NCBI GenBank assembly: GCA_022841705.1
Contig: JALHQZ010000002.1
Coordinates: 1,612,001-1,676,000 of the forward strand
Source of the DNA: Pirellulales bacterium
GTDB taxonomy: Bacteria; Planctomycetota; Planctomycetia; Pirellulales; Lacipirellulaceae
Length of the DNA: 64,000 nt
Reading direction: 5' to 3'
Made by a program: the position numbers and the translations under genes. The notes beneath the pieces were generated by a model. The model ran no database searches. It was not told the origin of the DNA and worked only from the letters and a program-made list of their open reading frames with translations. This document shows, piece after piece, positions 19,182 to 28,016 of the stretch. Numbering within the stretch: the stretch's first letter is position 1; every line of letters starts with the position of its first letter.

Positions 19182-19520
19182 ATGGACAGTTTGTGGAACA
19201 TTATGCGGGTCGCGTTGGCGGCGGTCATCATTGTGGCCGTCGCGGAGTTATCGAAGCGATTTCCGCGCTACGGGGCGCTCCTGTTATCACTGCCGCTCAC
19301 CAGCATCTTGGCGTTTGCGTTTAGTTGGCGACAGCATCACGATATTGCAACCATTTCGCAACTTGCCAAGGAAACCCTGATCCTCGTGCCGCTCGGTTTG
19401 CCGTTTTTTGTGCCGCTTGCTTTTGCCGCGCAACTTGGGTGGGGTTTCTGGACCGCTTTGGGAGCTGGGATTGTCCTGGCCGCGCTAATGATCGGCTGTT
19501 GGCTAGCGTTGAGCAGTTAG
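19182..19520 (+). CDS. Small inner-membrane protein, DUF3147-like
   Basis: About 112 residues, four hydrophobic segments with short loops (AALAAVIIVAVAEL, LLLSLPLTSILAFAF, TLILVPLGLPFFVPL, ALGAGIVLAALMIGC). The pattern AELSKRFPRYGALLLSLP and the pair of Pro-rich helices match the DUF3147 type. The start at 19182 is preferred over 19152 because it gives a normal membrane-protein N-terminus. It lies 31 bases after the P-type ATPase and may be a transport accessory. Role unknown. Confidence 0.7.
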   Translation: MDSLWNIMRVALAAVIIVAVAELSKRFPRYGALLLSLPLTSILAFAFSWRQHHDIATISQLAKETLILVPLGLPFFVPLAFAAQLGWGFWTALGAGIVLAALMIGCWLALSS

Positions 19521-19563
19521 CGCGAAGAATCATGTTGAGACTGCTATCATCGTGGAGAAGGAA

Positions 19564-19611
19564 GCGTCGCTGGTGGTGATCGCTAACAGTTTGCGCTTAC
19601 GGCGAGATCAC
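19564..19611 (+). pseudogene. Remnant of a second P-type ATPase 3' end
   Basis: Read in frame, these 48 bases give ASLVVIANSLRLRRDH, nearly the last residues of the P-type ATPase gene (ASLVVIANGLRLLRDH, 19099-19146). Weaker similarity seems to continue past the ATPase stop (ggttatgttgcg against ggttgtggtgcg, then tgattttt against tgatttt). The rest of the gene is absent. It is best explained by an old tandem duplication of the ATPase end with later loss. Confidence 0.65.
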
Positions 19612-19699
19612 GAATCGGTTATGTTGCGCTCGGTAGGGTTCTGCTGATTTTTACGGCAGCCCGTGCCGATGATAAGTGAGAGAGTCCTGGAATTGGGTT

Positions 19700-20143
19700 A
19701 TGATGCGTTTCACCACTTACCTGTTGTTGGCATCGTTTCTGCATTTGCAGACCGCTTGCTGCTGTGGTGCTGGCGATACGCACGGCCTTCCTGCCAACGA
19801 AGAGTGTTCGTCGGAGGGGCCGGCGGCGGACCACGGAACTACCTGTCCTTGCGGCCATCGCCAAACGGTGGCTCAATTCAACGGTGGTTACCAGTCCACG
19901 GTCGAGCATGATGCGCCTCATCACCAATCGCCGCAGCACCGTTGCCATCTGTGCGTGGTGACTCACCTGAAATATATCGGCACCTCAGCTGCGCCGCTAA
20001 TCAACCACCTGCTGACTTACGAGTTCGCTCCTTGGGTTGCGTCCGCTACGACTGTTACTCGGCACTTGGTGGCTGACAACAGTCCTTCTTTCCGCCACTG
20101 CTCTGGCAGTCTCTTGTTGTGCGGTTCCCTGCTGCGCATTTGA
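19700..20143 (+). CDS. Cys/His-rich secreted protein
   Basis: About 147 residues from the ATG at 19700 (a second ATG follows at once). Signal peptide with a C-terminal ACCCGAG, then a Cys/His region (TCPCGHRQT, HDAPHHQSPQHRCHLC) and a hydrophobic C-terminal part. It resembles in layout the protein at 8405-8944, which also begins with a signal peptide ending in CCC and has a late hydrophobic patch. Likely a periplasmic metal binder. Family not recognised. Confidence 0.55.
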   Translation: MMRFTTYLLLASFLHLQTACCCGAGDTHGLPANEECSSEGPAADHGTTCPCGHRQTVAQFNGGYQSTVEHDAPHHQSPQHRCHLCVVTHLKYIGTSAAPLINHLLTYEFAPWVASATTVTRHLVADNSPSFRHCSGSLLLCGSLLRI

Positions 20144-20326
20144 TGCGCCGATTGCGGGTGACCTATCCCAGCGTGCATTGGCGAGTCGGTTGCTCGTCTC
20201 TGTAGTCGTCGCTGGGTTGATCTCAAGAATTGTCGCGTTTTGACAGCAGACGGTGTCGAGCGGCGTGCTATCGCGCGTCGAGTTCTACGTTCGAATTCCC
20301 CCCTTCATTTTTAGGAAACCTTTATC

Positions 20327-20965
20327 ATGCGCGTTTTTTGGATAGCGATTGCGATGACAGCCTTTTTAGCCAGCGCTCCGTCCCGCAGCGTATTGGCGCA
20401 AGCGGCGCCGGCTCATGGCGAAGCTGGGCACAAACATGCCGAAGGCGAGCACGACCATGCCGAGGAAGAGCACGAGCATCCGACGGAAGGCCCCCACGGC
20501 GGTTCGCTCTTGGAACTCGGTGACGAAGAGTATCACGCTGAGCTGGTGCTCGACGAAGAGACCGATCAGATCACCATTTGCCTACTTGACTCCACGGCCG
20601 AGAAGGAAGTCCCGATCGAAGCTCAGTTCGTGGTGATTAACGTCAAGACGAGCGATAAGCCACGGCAGTACCGCTTGCCCTCCTTGTATCCTGAGGGGAC
20701 CACAAGCGGCCCGGCCTCCACATTCGCGCTTATCAGCCCAGAACTAATGGACGATCTCCACGCCCACGACAAGAAGGCCCGACTGACCGTGAAGATCAGC
20801 AAAAAGTCATATAGCGCAGCGCTGCACCACCATCATGAGGAACACAAGCACGGCGCCAAGGAGTCGAACACATCGAAAACTTCGAAGTCTCGGGCTCCAG
20901 GCGTGCGCGGCTCAAGAGGGCGCTTCCCTCAGCATCCAACGATGCCGTGGGTAAAGGGCTCTTAG
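20327..20965 (+). CDS. His-rich periplasmic protein
   Basis: A 212-residue protein with signal peptide (AFLASAPSRSVLAQ) and a His/Glu stretch (HKHAEGEHDHAEEEHEHPTEG) leading to GPHGGSLLELGDEEYHAEL. The beta-rich core (about residues 60-150) ends in a second His cluster (LHHHHEEHKHGAKE) and a basic Ser/Lys/Arg tail. The GPHGG plus EYH block also occurs in the lipoprotein at 7337-8224. It sits directly upstream of the adaptor, pump and TolC genes, so a metal-donating or buffering role in that system is likely. The low-complexity tail may be disordered. Confidence 0.7.
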   Translation: MRVFWIAIAMTAFLASAPSRSVLAQAAPAHGEAGHKHAEGEHDHAEEEHEHPTEGPHGGSLLELGDEEYHAELVLDEETDQITICLLDSTAEKEVPIEAQFVVINVKTSDKPRQYRLPSLYPEGTTSGPASTFALISPELMDDLHAHDKKARLTVKISKKSYSAALHHHHEEHKHGAKESNTSKTSKSRAPGVRGSRGRFPQHPTMPWVKGS

Positions 20966-21075
20966 TTTGCACTTGAGGTGGCTTGACGATTGTCGTTTCA
21001 TTAGTCAGGTCGAACGCAGTGGTGCGGCTTGCAGCTGGCCACTGCGCTCGATTGATTTGAGTTTATTAGGTGTCT

Positions 21076-22623
21076 ATGAAGACTTCCATCGCTACTCGCT
21101 CGATCGCGCGTGGGGCCCTGGCCCTCGCGGCCATCTGTGGCGCATTCGTCACAGGAGCTATCCTTCAACAACGCGCTGCCGCGCCCGCCAAGTGGGCGAC
21201 GGCCCTTGGTCGGATGGTCGGCCTTCAAAATATCGAGCTGGCCGCTGATGAACACGACCACGAAGCCGAGAACGAGCACGCAGAGGTCAACGCCGAGCAT
21301 GATCACGCCGGGCACGACCACGCCGGCCATGCCGAAGAAACTTCGCTGGAACTTTCGGAAACCGCCCAAGCCAACTTGGGACTGAATGACGAGACGATCC
21401 AACCGATCGAAGAGGCGACTTTTGTACGGGCCGTAACAGTTCCCGGAATTGTCGCCGAACGGCCCGGCCGCACGCAGTTGCCCGTCAGCACGCCGATGAC
21501 CGGCGTGGTGACCCACGTTCACGCGGTGACAGGCGAAGCGGTCACGCCGGGGATGCTGCTCTTCCAAATGCGACTGACCCACGAAGACCTGGTTACTTCG
21601 CAGAAAGAGTTCTTACAAACAATTGGCGACCTGGACGTCGAGCAGAAAGAAGTCGCTCGCTTGGAAGGCGCCAGTCGCAGCGGCGCGTTGCCCGGAAAAA
21701 TCTTGCTCGAACGCCAGTACGCCCGTGATAAGCTCCTCGCCTCGCTTGCTTCTCAGCGCGAAGCGCTCCGGCTGCACGGCTTGTCCACCGAGCAAATCGA
21801 ACGCATCGAACGGGAACGCCGATTGCTCACCGAACTCCGCATTTACGTCCCGCGACTCGATGACCACGGACACGACCAAGAAGAGGGGTTGCAACTTAGC
21901 GAACGTCCGCTCATTCGGCAAACGGCTTTCACCGTGCAGAACGAGCCGGCGGAACCGAAGCCGGCGCCCGAGGCCGGAGCTCCGCTGGTGGTCCAATCGC
22001 TCGCCGTGCATAAAGGCGAAACGGTTTCAACCGGTGACATTCTGTGCGTGCTGGCCGACTACGCCGAGCTGTACATCGAAGGCCAAGCTTTTGAGACTGA
22101 CGCCAACGCCATCGCGGAAGCGAAGAATCGCAATTGGAAAGCGACCGCGGTCGTCGAGCAAGGCGCGGCGGAGCAAGAAATCCCTGGGCTGGAGATTGCG
22201 TTTCTTTCCAACCAAGTGGACCTGGCTGCCCGCACACTGCCGTTTTTCGTCACGCTGACGAACGAAGTTGTCAGTGACGAACGCAACGACCGCGAGCAGC
22301 GCTTTATCACTTGGCGGTACCGCCCGGGGCAACGGATGCAACTGCGCGTCCCTGTTGAAGAGTGGCCCGATCAATTGGTTTTACCGGTCGCCGCCGTGGT
22401 CAAGGAAGGCCCCGATAGCTTCGTGTTTCATCAGAATGGGGACCACTTCGACCGGATTGCCGTGCATGAGCGCTATCGCGATCGCAATACGGTGGTCATC
22501 GCCAACGATGGCGCGCTTTTCCCCGGCGACATGGTCGCTTTGACCGGAGCGCACCAGATGCAACTCGCGCTCAAGAACAAGGCGGGCGGGGCGATCGATC
22601 CGCACGCCGGCCACAATCACTAA
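21076..22623 (+). CDS. RND periplasmic adaptor, His-rich N-terminus (CusB/CzcB-like)
   Basis: About 515 residues. N-terminal membrane or signal segment (ARGALALAAICGAFVTGAIL), a His-rich linker (DEHDHEAENEHAE, then DHAGHDHAGHAEE), lipoyl half (TPMTGVVTHVHAVTGEAVTP), coiled hairpin, a second half and beta-barrel with SFVFHQNGDHF, and a terminal HAGHNH. The ATG at 21076 is preferred over an in-frame GTG two codons upstream because AGG is better placed. The His clusters at both ends could capture metal before transfer to the pump encoded 34 bases downstream. Confidence 0.9.
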   Translation: MKTSIATRSIARGALALAAICGAFVTGAILQQRAAAPAKWATALGRMVGLQNIELAADEHDHEAENEHAEVNAEHDHAGHDHAGHAEETSLELSETAQANLGLNDETIQPIEEATFVRAVTVPGIVAERPGRTQLPVSTPMTGVVTHVHAVTGEAVTPGMLLFQMRLTHEDLVTSQKEFLQTIGDLDVEQKEVARLEGASRSGALPGKILLERQYARDKLLASLASQREALRLHGLSTEQIERIERERRLLTELRIYVPRLDDHGHDQEEGLQLSERPLIRQTAFTVQNEPAEPKPAPEAGAPLVVQSLAVHKGETVSTGDILCVLADYAELYIEGQAFETDANAIAEAKNRNWKATAVVEQGAAEQEIPGLEIAFLSNQVDLAARTLPFFVTLTNEVVSDERNDREQRFITWRYRPGQRMQLRVPVEEWPDQLVLPVAAVVKEGPDSFVFHQNGDHFDRIAVHERYRDRNTVVIANDGALFPGDMVALTGAHQMQLALKNKAGGAIDPHAGHNH

Positions 22624-22657
22624 CCGCAGCGTTAGAACAGAACCAGGAAGGAGCCTC

Positions 22658-25600
22658 ATGCTCAACGCGATTATTCGATTTTCGTTACAGAACCGACTGC
22701 TTGTGCTGGGGTTGGCGATTGCGCTGATGGCGTTCGGCAGCTGGTCGGCGCTGAATATGCCGATCGACGTCTTTCCCGATCTCGATCGCCCGCGGGTGGT
22801 GGTGATGACCGAAGCGCCCGGGCTCGCGCCGGAGGAGGTCGAAACCAGGATCACGTTTCCGCTAGAAACGGCGCTCAATGGCGCCAACGGCGTGCAAGCG
22901 GTCCGCAGCACCTCGGGGCTGGGGCTCTCCGTGGTGTATGTCGAGTTTGACTTCGGCACCAACGTCTATGTGGATCGCCAGATCGTAACGGAACGGTTAG
23001 CGCTGGTGGCGGACCGAATGCCTCCCGGCGTGCGGCCGCAGCTTGCGCCGATCTCCTCGATCATGGGGCAGATTCTGGTGCTGGGCATGTGGAGCGAAGG
23101 GGGCAAGACCGACCCCGTGGAAGTTCGCACCCGCGCCGACTGGATTCTTCGCCAACGGCTGCTCACCATTCCCGGTGTTGCCCAAGTTTTTACGATGGGG
23201 GGCGGCCGCCGGCAATTTCAGGTCCTCGTTGATCCCGAGGCCTTGCGCCGATACGGCGTGACACTCGCTGAAGTCCGCGACGCCTTGACCAGCTCGAACC
23301 AGAATGCGACCGGTGGCTATTTGGACAAGCAGGGGCCCAACGAACTGGTGGTCCGCGCGATTGGCCGCGTGCAGAGTATTGAAGACCTGCAGAAGGTGCC
23401 GATCTCGGTGCGCGATGGCCGGCCGGTAAGCCTCGCCCAAGTCGCGCGCGTCGTCGAAGCTCCGCAGACTAAACGGGGCGATGCCGCAGCCTATGTACGC
23501 GAATCGAAGGACTCCTTCTCGGGCGGGCCGGCGGTGGCGCTCACCATTAGTAAACAGCCCGGCGCCGACACTCGCGCGATCAACGCCGCCGTTCTGGCCG
23601 CGGTCGAAGAAGTACAAGCCTCCCTCGGCGCCGACATTCGCGTGGCGCCCCTCTACGCGCAAAGGGACTTTATCGATCGGGCGCTGCACAACGTGCTGGA
23701 AGCACTCCGCGATGGCTGCATCTTGGTGGTCATCATCTTGTTTTTATTCTTGATGAACTTCCGCACCACCTTCATCTCGCTCACGGCGATTCCGCTCTCA
23801 CTGGCGGTCACGGCGCTAACATTTCACTGGTTGGGGCTGTCGATCAACACGATGACGCTCGGCGGCTTGGCGGTGGCGATTGGGGAACTGGTTGACGACG
23901 CCATCGTCGATGTCGAGAACATTTTTCGCCGGCTAAAAGAGAACCGGGCGGCGCCCAATCCGCAGCCCGCGTTGCGCGTGGTGTATCAGGCGAGCTTGGA
24001 AGTGCGCAGTTCCATCGTCTACAGCACGATGATCGTCTGCCTAGTGTTTGTGCCGCTGTTCGCCCTCTCGGGAATGGAAGGCCGGCTCTTTGCTCCGCTC
24101 GGCGTGGCCTATGTGGTGTCGATCGCCGCGTCGCTGGTGGTTTCGCTCACCGTGACCCCGGTGTTGTCCTACATACTGCTGCCCTCCTCCAAGGCGACCG
24201 CTCACGATACCGATGGACCACTGCTGCGGCTGCTCAAGCGGGTCGCAACGTGGGTGATTCGCTTTAGCCTGAAGTTCCCGTACCTCAATCTGATTGCCGT
24301 TGCGCTGGCGGTGGTGGTGGCGATGGCCGCTTTGCTGCGGCTGGATCGAGACTTTCTGCCCCCCTTCAACGAAGGCGCCATCCAGCTCAACGTGTTGCTC
24401 CCGGCGGGAACGTCGCTCGCGACCTGCAACGCTATCAACACTCAAATCGAAGCCCGGCTGCAACAGAACACGGATATTCTCAATTTTGTGCGGCGCACGG
24501 GCCGCGCCGAGCTTGATGAACATGCCGAGCCGGTAAGCGCTAGCGAGTATATTATCGATCTCGATCCCGCTTCTCCCCACACGCGGGAGGAACAGTTGGC
24601 CGAGCTGCGCGAGACGCTGGCGGAGTTCCCCGGCGTTGTCTCGGCGGTCGAACAGCCGATTTCACATTTGATTTCGCACATGCTTTCGGGTGTGAAAGCG
24701 CAAATCGGCATCAAGCTGTTCGGGGACGATCTCGACGTGCTCCGCCGGCAAGCGGAACAGGCCCGGGCCCTCATCAGCGAAGTGCCAGGCGTGCGCGATT
24801 TGATCGTGGAACAGCAGACGCTCATTCCGCAGCTTCGAATCGAGCTCGACCGCGACCGCCTGCAAACCAACGGGCTCTCCGTAGAGAAGGTCAACGAGCT
24901 GATTGAAACCGCCATGAATGGCCATGTGGTGTCGGAGATTCTCATGGGGCAACGCACCTTCGATTTGGTCGTGCGACTTAACGAAGACGCCCGCGAAGAC
25001 CTCGAAGTCTTGAAGCGGTTGTCAGTGGAAACGCCGGGGGGTGGCACAATTCCGCTCGATTCGGTCGCCAACATTTACGAATCCGCCGGGCCAAACACTG
25101 TCAATCGCGAGCAAGTCCGCCGCCGGATTGTTGTGCAGTGCAACGTCGCCGGGCGCGGTCTGGTCGATGTGGTGCAGGACATCAAGGCCAAACTCGCCCC
25201 GCTGCAAGCCAACTTGCCATCGGGCTACTACTTCGAGTTTAGCGGGCAGTTTGAGAGCCAACAGAAAGCGTCCCGGCTGATAGGCTGGCTCTTCCTCGGC
25301 TCACTGATCGGCGTGTTTTTGGTGCTGTTCACCATGTTCAAGTCCGTCAACCTGTCACTTCAAGTGATGGCGGCGATTCCGATGGCGTTCATCGGTTCGG
25401 TCGCCGCTTTAGTGCTAACGGGGCAGACGCTCACCATCGCCAGCATGGTGGGGTTTATTTCCCTTGCCGGCATCGCTTCGCGCAACGGCATCTTGCTGCT
25501 GCAACATTATCTGCACCTCGTTAAGTATGAGGGCGAAGATTGGACCCACAGCATGATCCTCCGCGCCGGGTTGGAACGGCTTGCCCCCGTGCTGATGACG

Positions 25601-25834
25601 GCGCTCACCGCCGGGATCGCGCTCGTGCCACTGGTGTTGGCCGCGGGTCAACCCGGTAAAGAGATTTTGTATCCCGTCGCAACCGTGATTCTTGGCGGCG
25701 TGATTAGTAGCACGCTGCTCGACTTCTTCGTTCACCCCGCGCTATTCTGGCTCTTCGGCCGTCGCGAAGGCGAACGCGTGGTGCGTCAAGCGGTGGAAAC
25801 GCTCGACTTAACCGCCCCCGCGGCGGATGTGTAA
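22658..25834 (+). CDS. HME-family RND metal efflux pump (CusA/CzcA-like)
   Basis: A 1058-residue inner-membrane pump. First helix near residues 12-32, LNMPIDVFPDLDRP after it, TM motif AIGELVDDAIVDVENIFRRL with the acidic pair of HME pumps, and GQPGKEILYPVATVILGG near the C-terminus. AGGAAGGAG precedes the ATG. It is preceded by its adaptor and followed 38 bases later by TolC, so the full tripartite system is present. It is paralogous to the pump at 17-3376 along its whole length but clearly diverged, so metal preference may differ. Confidence 0.95.
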   Translation: MLNAIIRFSLQNRLLVLGLAIALMAFGSWSALNMPIDVFPDLDRPRVVVMTEAPGLAPEEVETRITFPLETALNGANGVQAVRSTSGLGLSVVYVEFDFGTNVYVDRQIVTERLALVADRMPPGVRPQLAPISSIMGQILVLGMWSEGGKTDPVEVRTRADWILRQRLLTIPGVAQVFTMGGGRRQFQVLVDPEALRRYGVTLAEVRDALTSSNQNATGGYLDKQGPNELVVRAIGRVQSIEDLQKVPISVRDGRPVSLAQVARVVEAPQTKRGDAAAYVRESKDSFSGGPAVALTISKQPGADTRAINAAVLAAVEEVQASLGADIRVAPLYAQRDFIDRALHNVLEALRDGCILVVIILFLFLMNFRTTFISLTAIPLSLAVTALTFHWLGLSINTMTLGGLAVAIGELVDDAIVDVENIFRRLKENRAAPNPQPALRVVYQASLEVRSSIVYSTMIVCLVFVPLFALSGMEGRLFAPLGVAYVVSIAASLVVSLTVTPVLSYILLPSSKATAHDTDGPLLRLLKRVATWVIRFSLKFPYLNLIAVALAVVVAMAALLRLDRDFLPPFNEGAIQLNVLLPAGTSLATCNAINTQIEARLQQNTDILNFVRRTGRAELDEHAEPVSASEYIIDLDPASPHTREEQLAELRETLAEFPGVVSAVEQPISHLISHMLSGVKAQIGIKLFGDDLDVLRRQAEQARALISEVPGVRDLIVEQQTLIPQLRIELDRDRLQTNGLSVEKVNELIETAMNGHVVSEILMGQRTFDLVVRLNEDAREDLEVLKRLSVETPGGGTIPLDSVANIYESAGPNTVNREQVRRRIVVQCNVAGRGLVDVVQDIKAKLAPLQANLPSGYYFEFSGQFESQQKASRLIGWLFLGSLIGVFLVLFTMFKSVNLSLQVMAAIPMAFIGSVAALVLTGQTLTIASMVGFISLAGIASRNGILLLQHYLHLVKYEGEDWTHSMILRAGLERLAPVLMTALTAGIALVPLVLAAGQPGKEILYPVATVILGGVISSTLLDFFVHPALFWLFGRREGERVVRQAVETLDLTAPAADV

Positions 25835-25872
25835 CGACCCCCTCAATGTCCCAATTGTGGCAAGGATGCCCT

Positions 25873-27249
25873 ATGAAAACTTTCTCCACGTTTGCGCCTG
25901 GTCCCCAGGACCTGCGGCTGATCGCGGTCGCCATGATTATGGCGCTACTGATCTCGCGGCTCGTTACCGCCCAGGACTTGTTGCCCACCCCGTTGGTGAA
26001 TCCCGCTGCACCGGGTGAAACAATCGAGGGAACTCCGGTCGCCGCCGCATCGGCAGGGCTCGCGCTCGCGGACCTGGAAGCCCAGGCTCTGGGCTCGAAT
26101 CCCGCGTTGGCCCGTGCTCAAGCGCTCGTCAGTGCGGCGCGTGGCAACTGCGTGCAAGTTGGCTTGCGACCTAACCCAAACGTTGGTTACGAAGGGCAGC
26201 AACTTGGTAGCGGCGGACTGGCGGAACAACACGGCGTGCTGTTCGGGCAGGAGATTGTCACCGGTGGCAAACTGAGGCTCAATCGAGGAGTCGCCGCCCA
26301 ACAGGTGAGTATCGCCGAACAAGAGTTTGCCGCTATGCGCCTGCGAATTCTGACCGATGTTCGCATCGCCTTCTATCGCGTCCTGGTCGCCCAACGGCAG
26401 ATCATTTTGGCGGAAGAACTGATTTCGCTGAGCCAAGAAGTCTCCAAGTCGGTCGATACGCTGCACCGCGCTAAGGAAGTGGGCCGCGTGGATGTGCTAC
26501 AAGCCAATCTCGAACGGCAACAAGCAGAGATTCTCTCCCAAACCTCCCGACAACGACTCGACGCCGCGTGGCGAGAACTGGCGGCCGTGGTAGGCAACCC
26601 GGCGCTCTCGATTCAACCGCTGATCGGCGATCCGGGCGCTGAAGCGCTCGATGTCTCCTACGATGAAGCCTTGCAGCGCCTTCAATCTCAAAGCCCGGAA
26701 TCCGCTGCGGCGGCCGCGGAGCTCGGACGCGCGCGAATGGCCTTGCAACGAGAACGCGTGGAACCAATTCCCAACGTCACGTTTCAAGGGCTAGTGAATT
26801 GGCAAGACAACGGCATCGGCGGGAAGCCCGACGGCGGCGTATTGCTCTCGGTTCCAATTCCCGTTTTCAACCGCAACCAAGGCGCCATCATGCGCGCCGA
26901 ACGCGAGCTCGCCGCGGCCCGGCAAGCGATCTCCCAGTTGGAACTGAGTCTGCAACAGCGCTTGGCCCCCGTGTACGAAAATTACGCCAACGCCCGCCAG
27001 CAAGCCGCGCAGTACCGTGAATCAATCCTGCCCCAAGCCGAAGAGTCTCTCAAGCTGACCCGCGAAATGTACCAAGCGGGCGAGATGAACTATACCGGCT
27101 TGCTTACCGCCCAGCGGACGTTTGCGTATGCGAACCGGGACTATTTGGAGGCGGTGTTGCGGCTGCGCACGGCGGAAGCGGAGATTGAAGGGCTGCTCTT
27201 ATCGGGCAGCCTCGCACAGTCTCCCGGCGCATCCACGATTGGTCGCTAG
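25873..27249 (+). CDS. TolC-family outer-membrane efflux channel
   Basis: About 458 residues with an N-terminal hydrophobic segment (LIAVAMIMALLISRLVTAQ) and the two-fold TolC repeat: ALGSNPALARAQALV with GLRPNPNVGYEGQ in the first half and LQSQSPESAAAAAELGRARMALQRERVEPIPNV (read in two parts) in the second. LSVPIPVFNRNQG marks the second membrane strand pair. The start at 25873 is chosen over 25846 because AAGG lies seven bases before it. It is the outer channel of the adjacent RND pump and may also serve the ABC exporter. Confidence 0.9.
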   Translation: MKTFSTFAPGPQDLRLIAVAMIMALLISRLVTAQDLLPTPLVNPAAPGETIEGTPVAAASAGLALADLEAQALGSNPALARAQALVSAARGNCVQVGLRPNPNVGYEGQQLGSGGLAEQHGVLFGQEIVTGGKLRLNRGVAAQQVSIAEQEFAAMRLRILTDVRIAFYRVLVAQRQIILAEELISLSQEVSKSVDTLHRAKEVGRVDVLQANLERQQAEILSQTSRQRLDAAWRELAAVVGNPALSIQPLIGDPGAEALDVSYDEALQRLQSQSPESAAAAAELGRARMALQRERVEPIPNVTFQGLVNWQDNGIGGKPDGGVLLSVPIPVFNRNQGAIMRAERELAAARQAISQLELSLQQRLAPVYENYANARQQAAQYRESILPQAEESLKLTREMYQAGEMNYTGLLTAQRTFAYANRDYLEAVLRLRTAEAEIEGLLLSGSLAQSPGASTIGR

Positions 27250-27356
27250 CGTGGTCACCTGAGGAGCCTCGCCAATAATCCGAACCCCCGTGTAGCTATT
27301 TCCGCTCAGCCGCCACAACTGGCAAGTCATTCACGATGGCAGCAGATGCGAAGTGT

Positions 27357-27905
27357 TCATGCCGTAAAGATAAGCCCATAGTGCCACGGCGGGAAGTCAA
27401 TCACGTTGCCCGCCTGAAGGCCGGCCTCGTGTCCCCACGCAACGATCTGTTCAGGCCGTGGGCGGATGGTGAGATCGGGTCCGCGCGGTGTGGCGCCGTA
27501 CCGCCAGTGAATCACCACCACCGTGTCGGCGGCTTGGGCAGCATGACGGAGCAGTTCGACCGGCTGTTCACAATGCAAGATATTGAACAGCAGCACGGCG
27601 TCGACCCGAACCCCAAAGCCGCACGCCACAACGTCGCATTCCTCGCAAACAATTCTCAACCCCAGGCCGCGCTCGCGCGTGCGGGCCAGCATGGCGGGAT
27701 CGACATCAAACGTGTAAAGCGTCCCTGCGATCGATTGCGCGACTGGGATGCTGAATGTGCCGTAGCCACAGCCGAGTTCGGCGACATCGTGGAAGCTGCC
27801 GATACCCAACTTCTCCAAGATCAACGGAACGTCGAACAGTGACTCCCAATAGGCTTCGGGGGGCATCCCGCTATCGCGGATTCTATTCTCATATTCCTTG
27901 GCCAT
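27357..27905 (-). CDS. SAM-dependent class I methyltransferase
   Basis: A 182-residue protein with Rossmann-type motif I AELGCGYGTF (residues 43-51), acidic end of strand 2 (YTFDVDPAML), strand 4 with VDAVLLFNILH and strand 5 with TVVVIHWRYG. Short for a methyltransferase, so a minimal single domain. The substrate is not evident; small proteins of this type near metal-resistance genes are sometimes arsenite methyltransferase-like, but the conserved Cys residues of ArsM are not clearly present. It is the last gene before the mobile region and is convergent with TolC. Confidence 0.8.
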   Translation of the reverse strand: MAKEYENRIRDSGMPPEAYWESLFDVPLILEKLGIGSFHDVAELGCGYGTFSIPVAQSIAGTLYTFDVDPAMLARTRERGLGLRIVCEECDVVACGFGVRVDAVLLFNILHCEQPVELLRHAAQAADTVVVIHWRYGATPRGPDLTIRPRPEQIVAWGHEAGLQAGNVIDFPPWHYGLIFTA

Positions 27906-28016
27906 ACGTTACGCTCTGGTCAGTAGATTAGAATAAGACAGAGTAGGTGATCCAGCAATCTATAGAATGAGTATACCATCCAGGTTAGGGTGACTTAGTT
28001 CGCTAGCCGTTTGTAT

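Noticed and set aside
27357..27905. ArsM arsenite methyltransferase
   Set aside because: The metal context is suggestive, but the protein is too short and the conserved catalytic Cys set is not seen.
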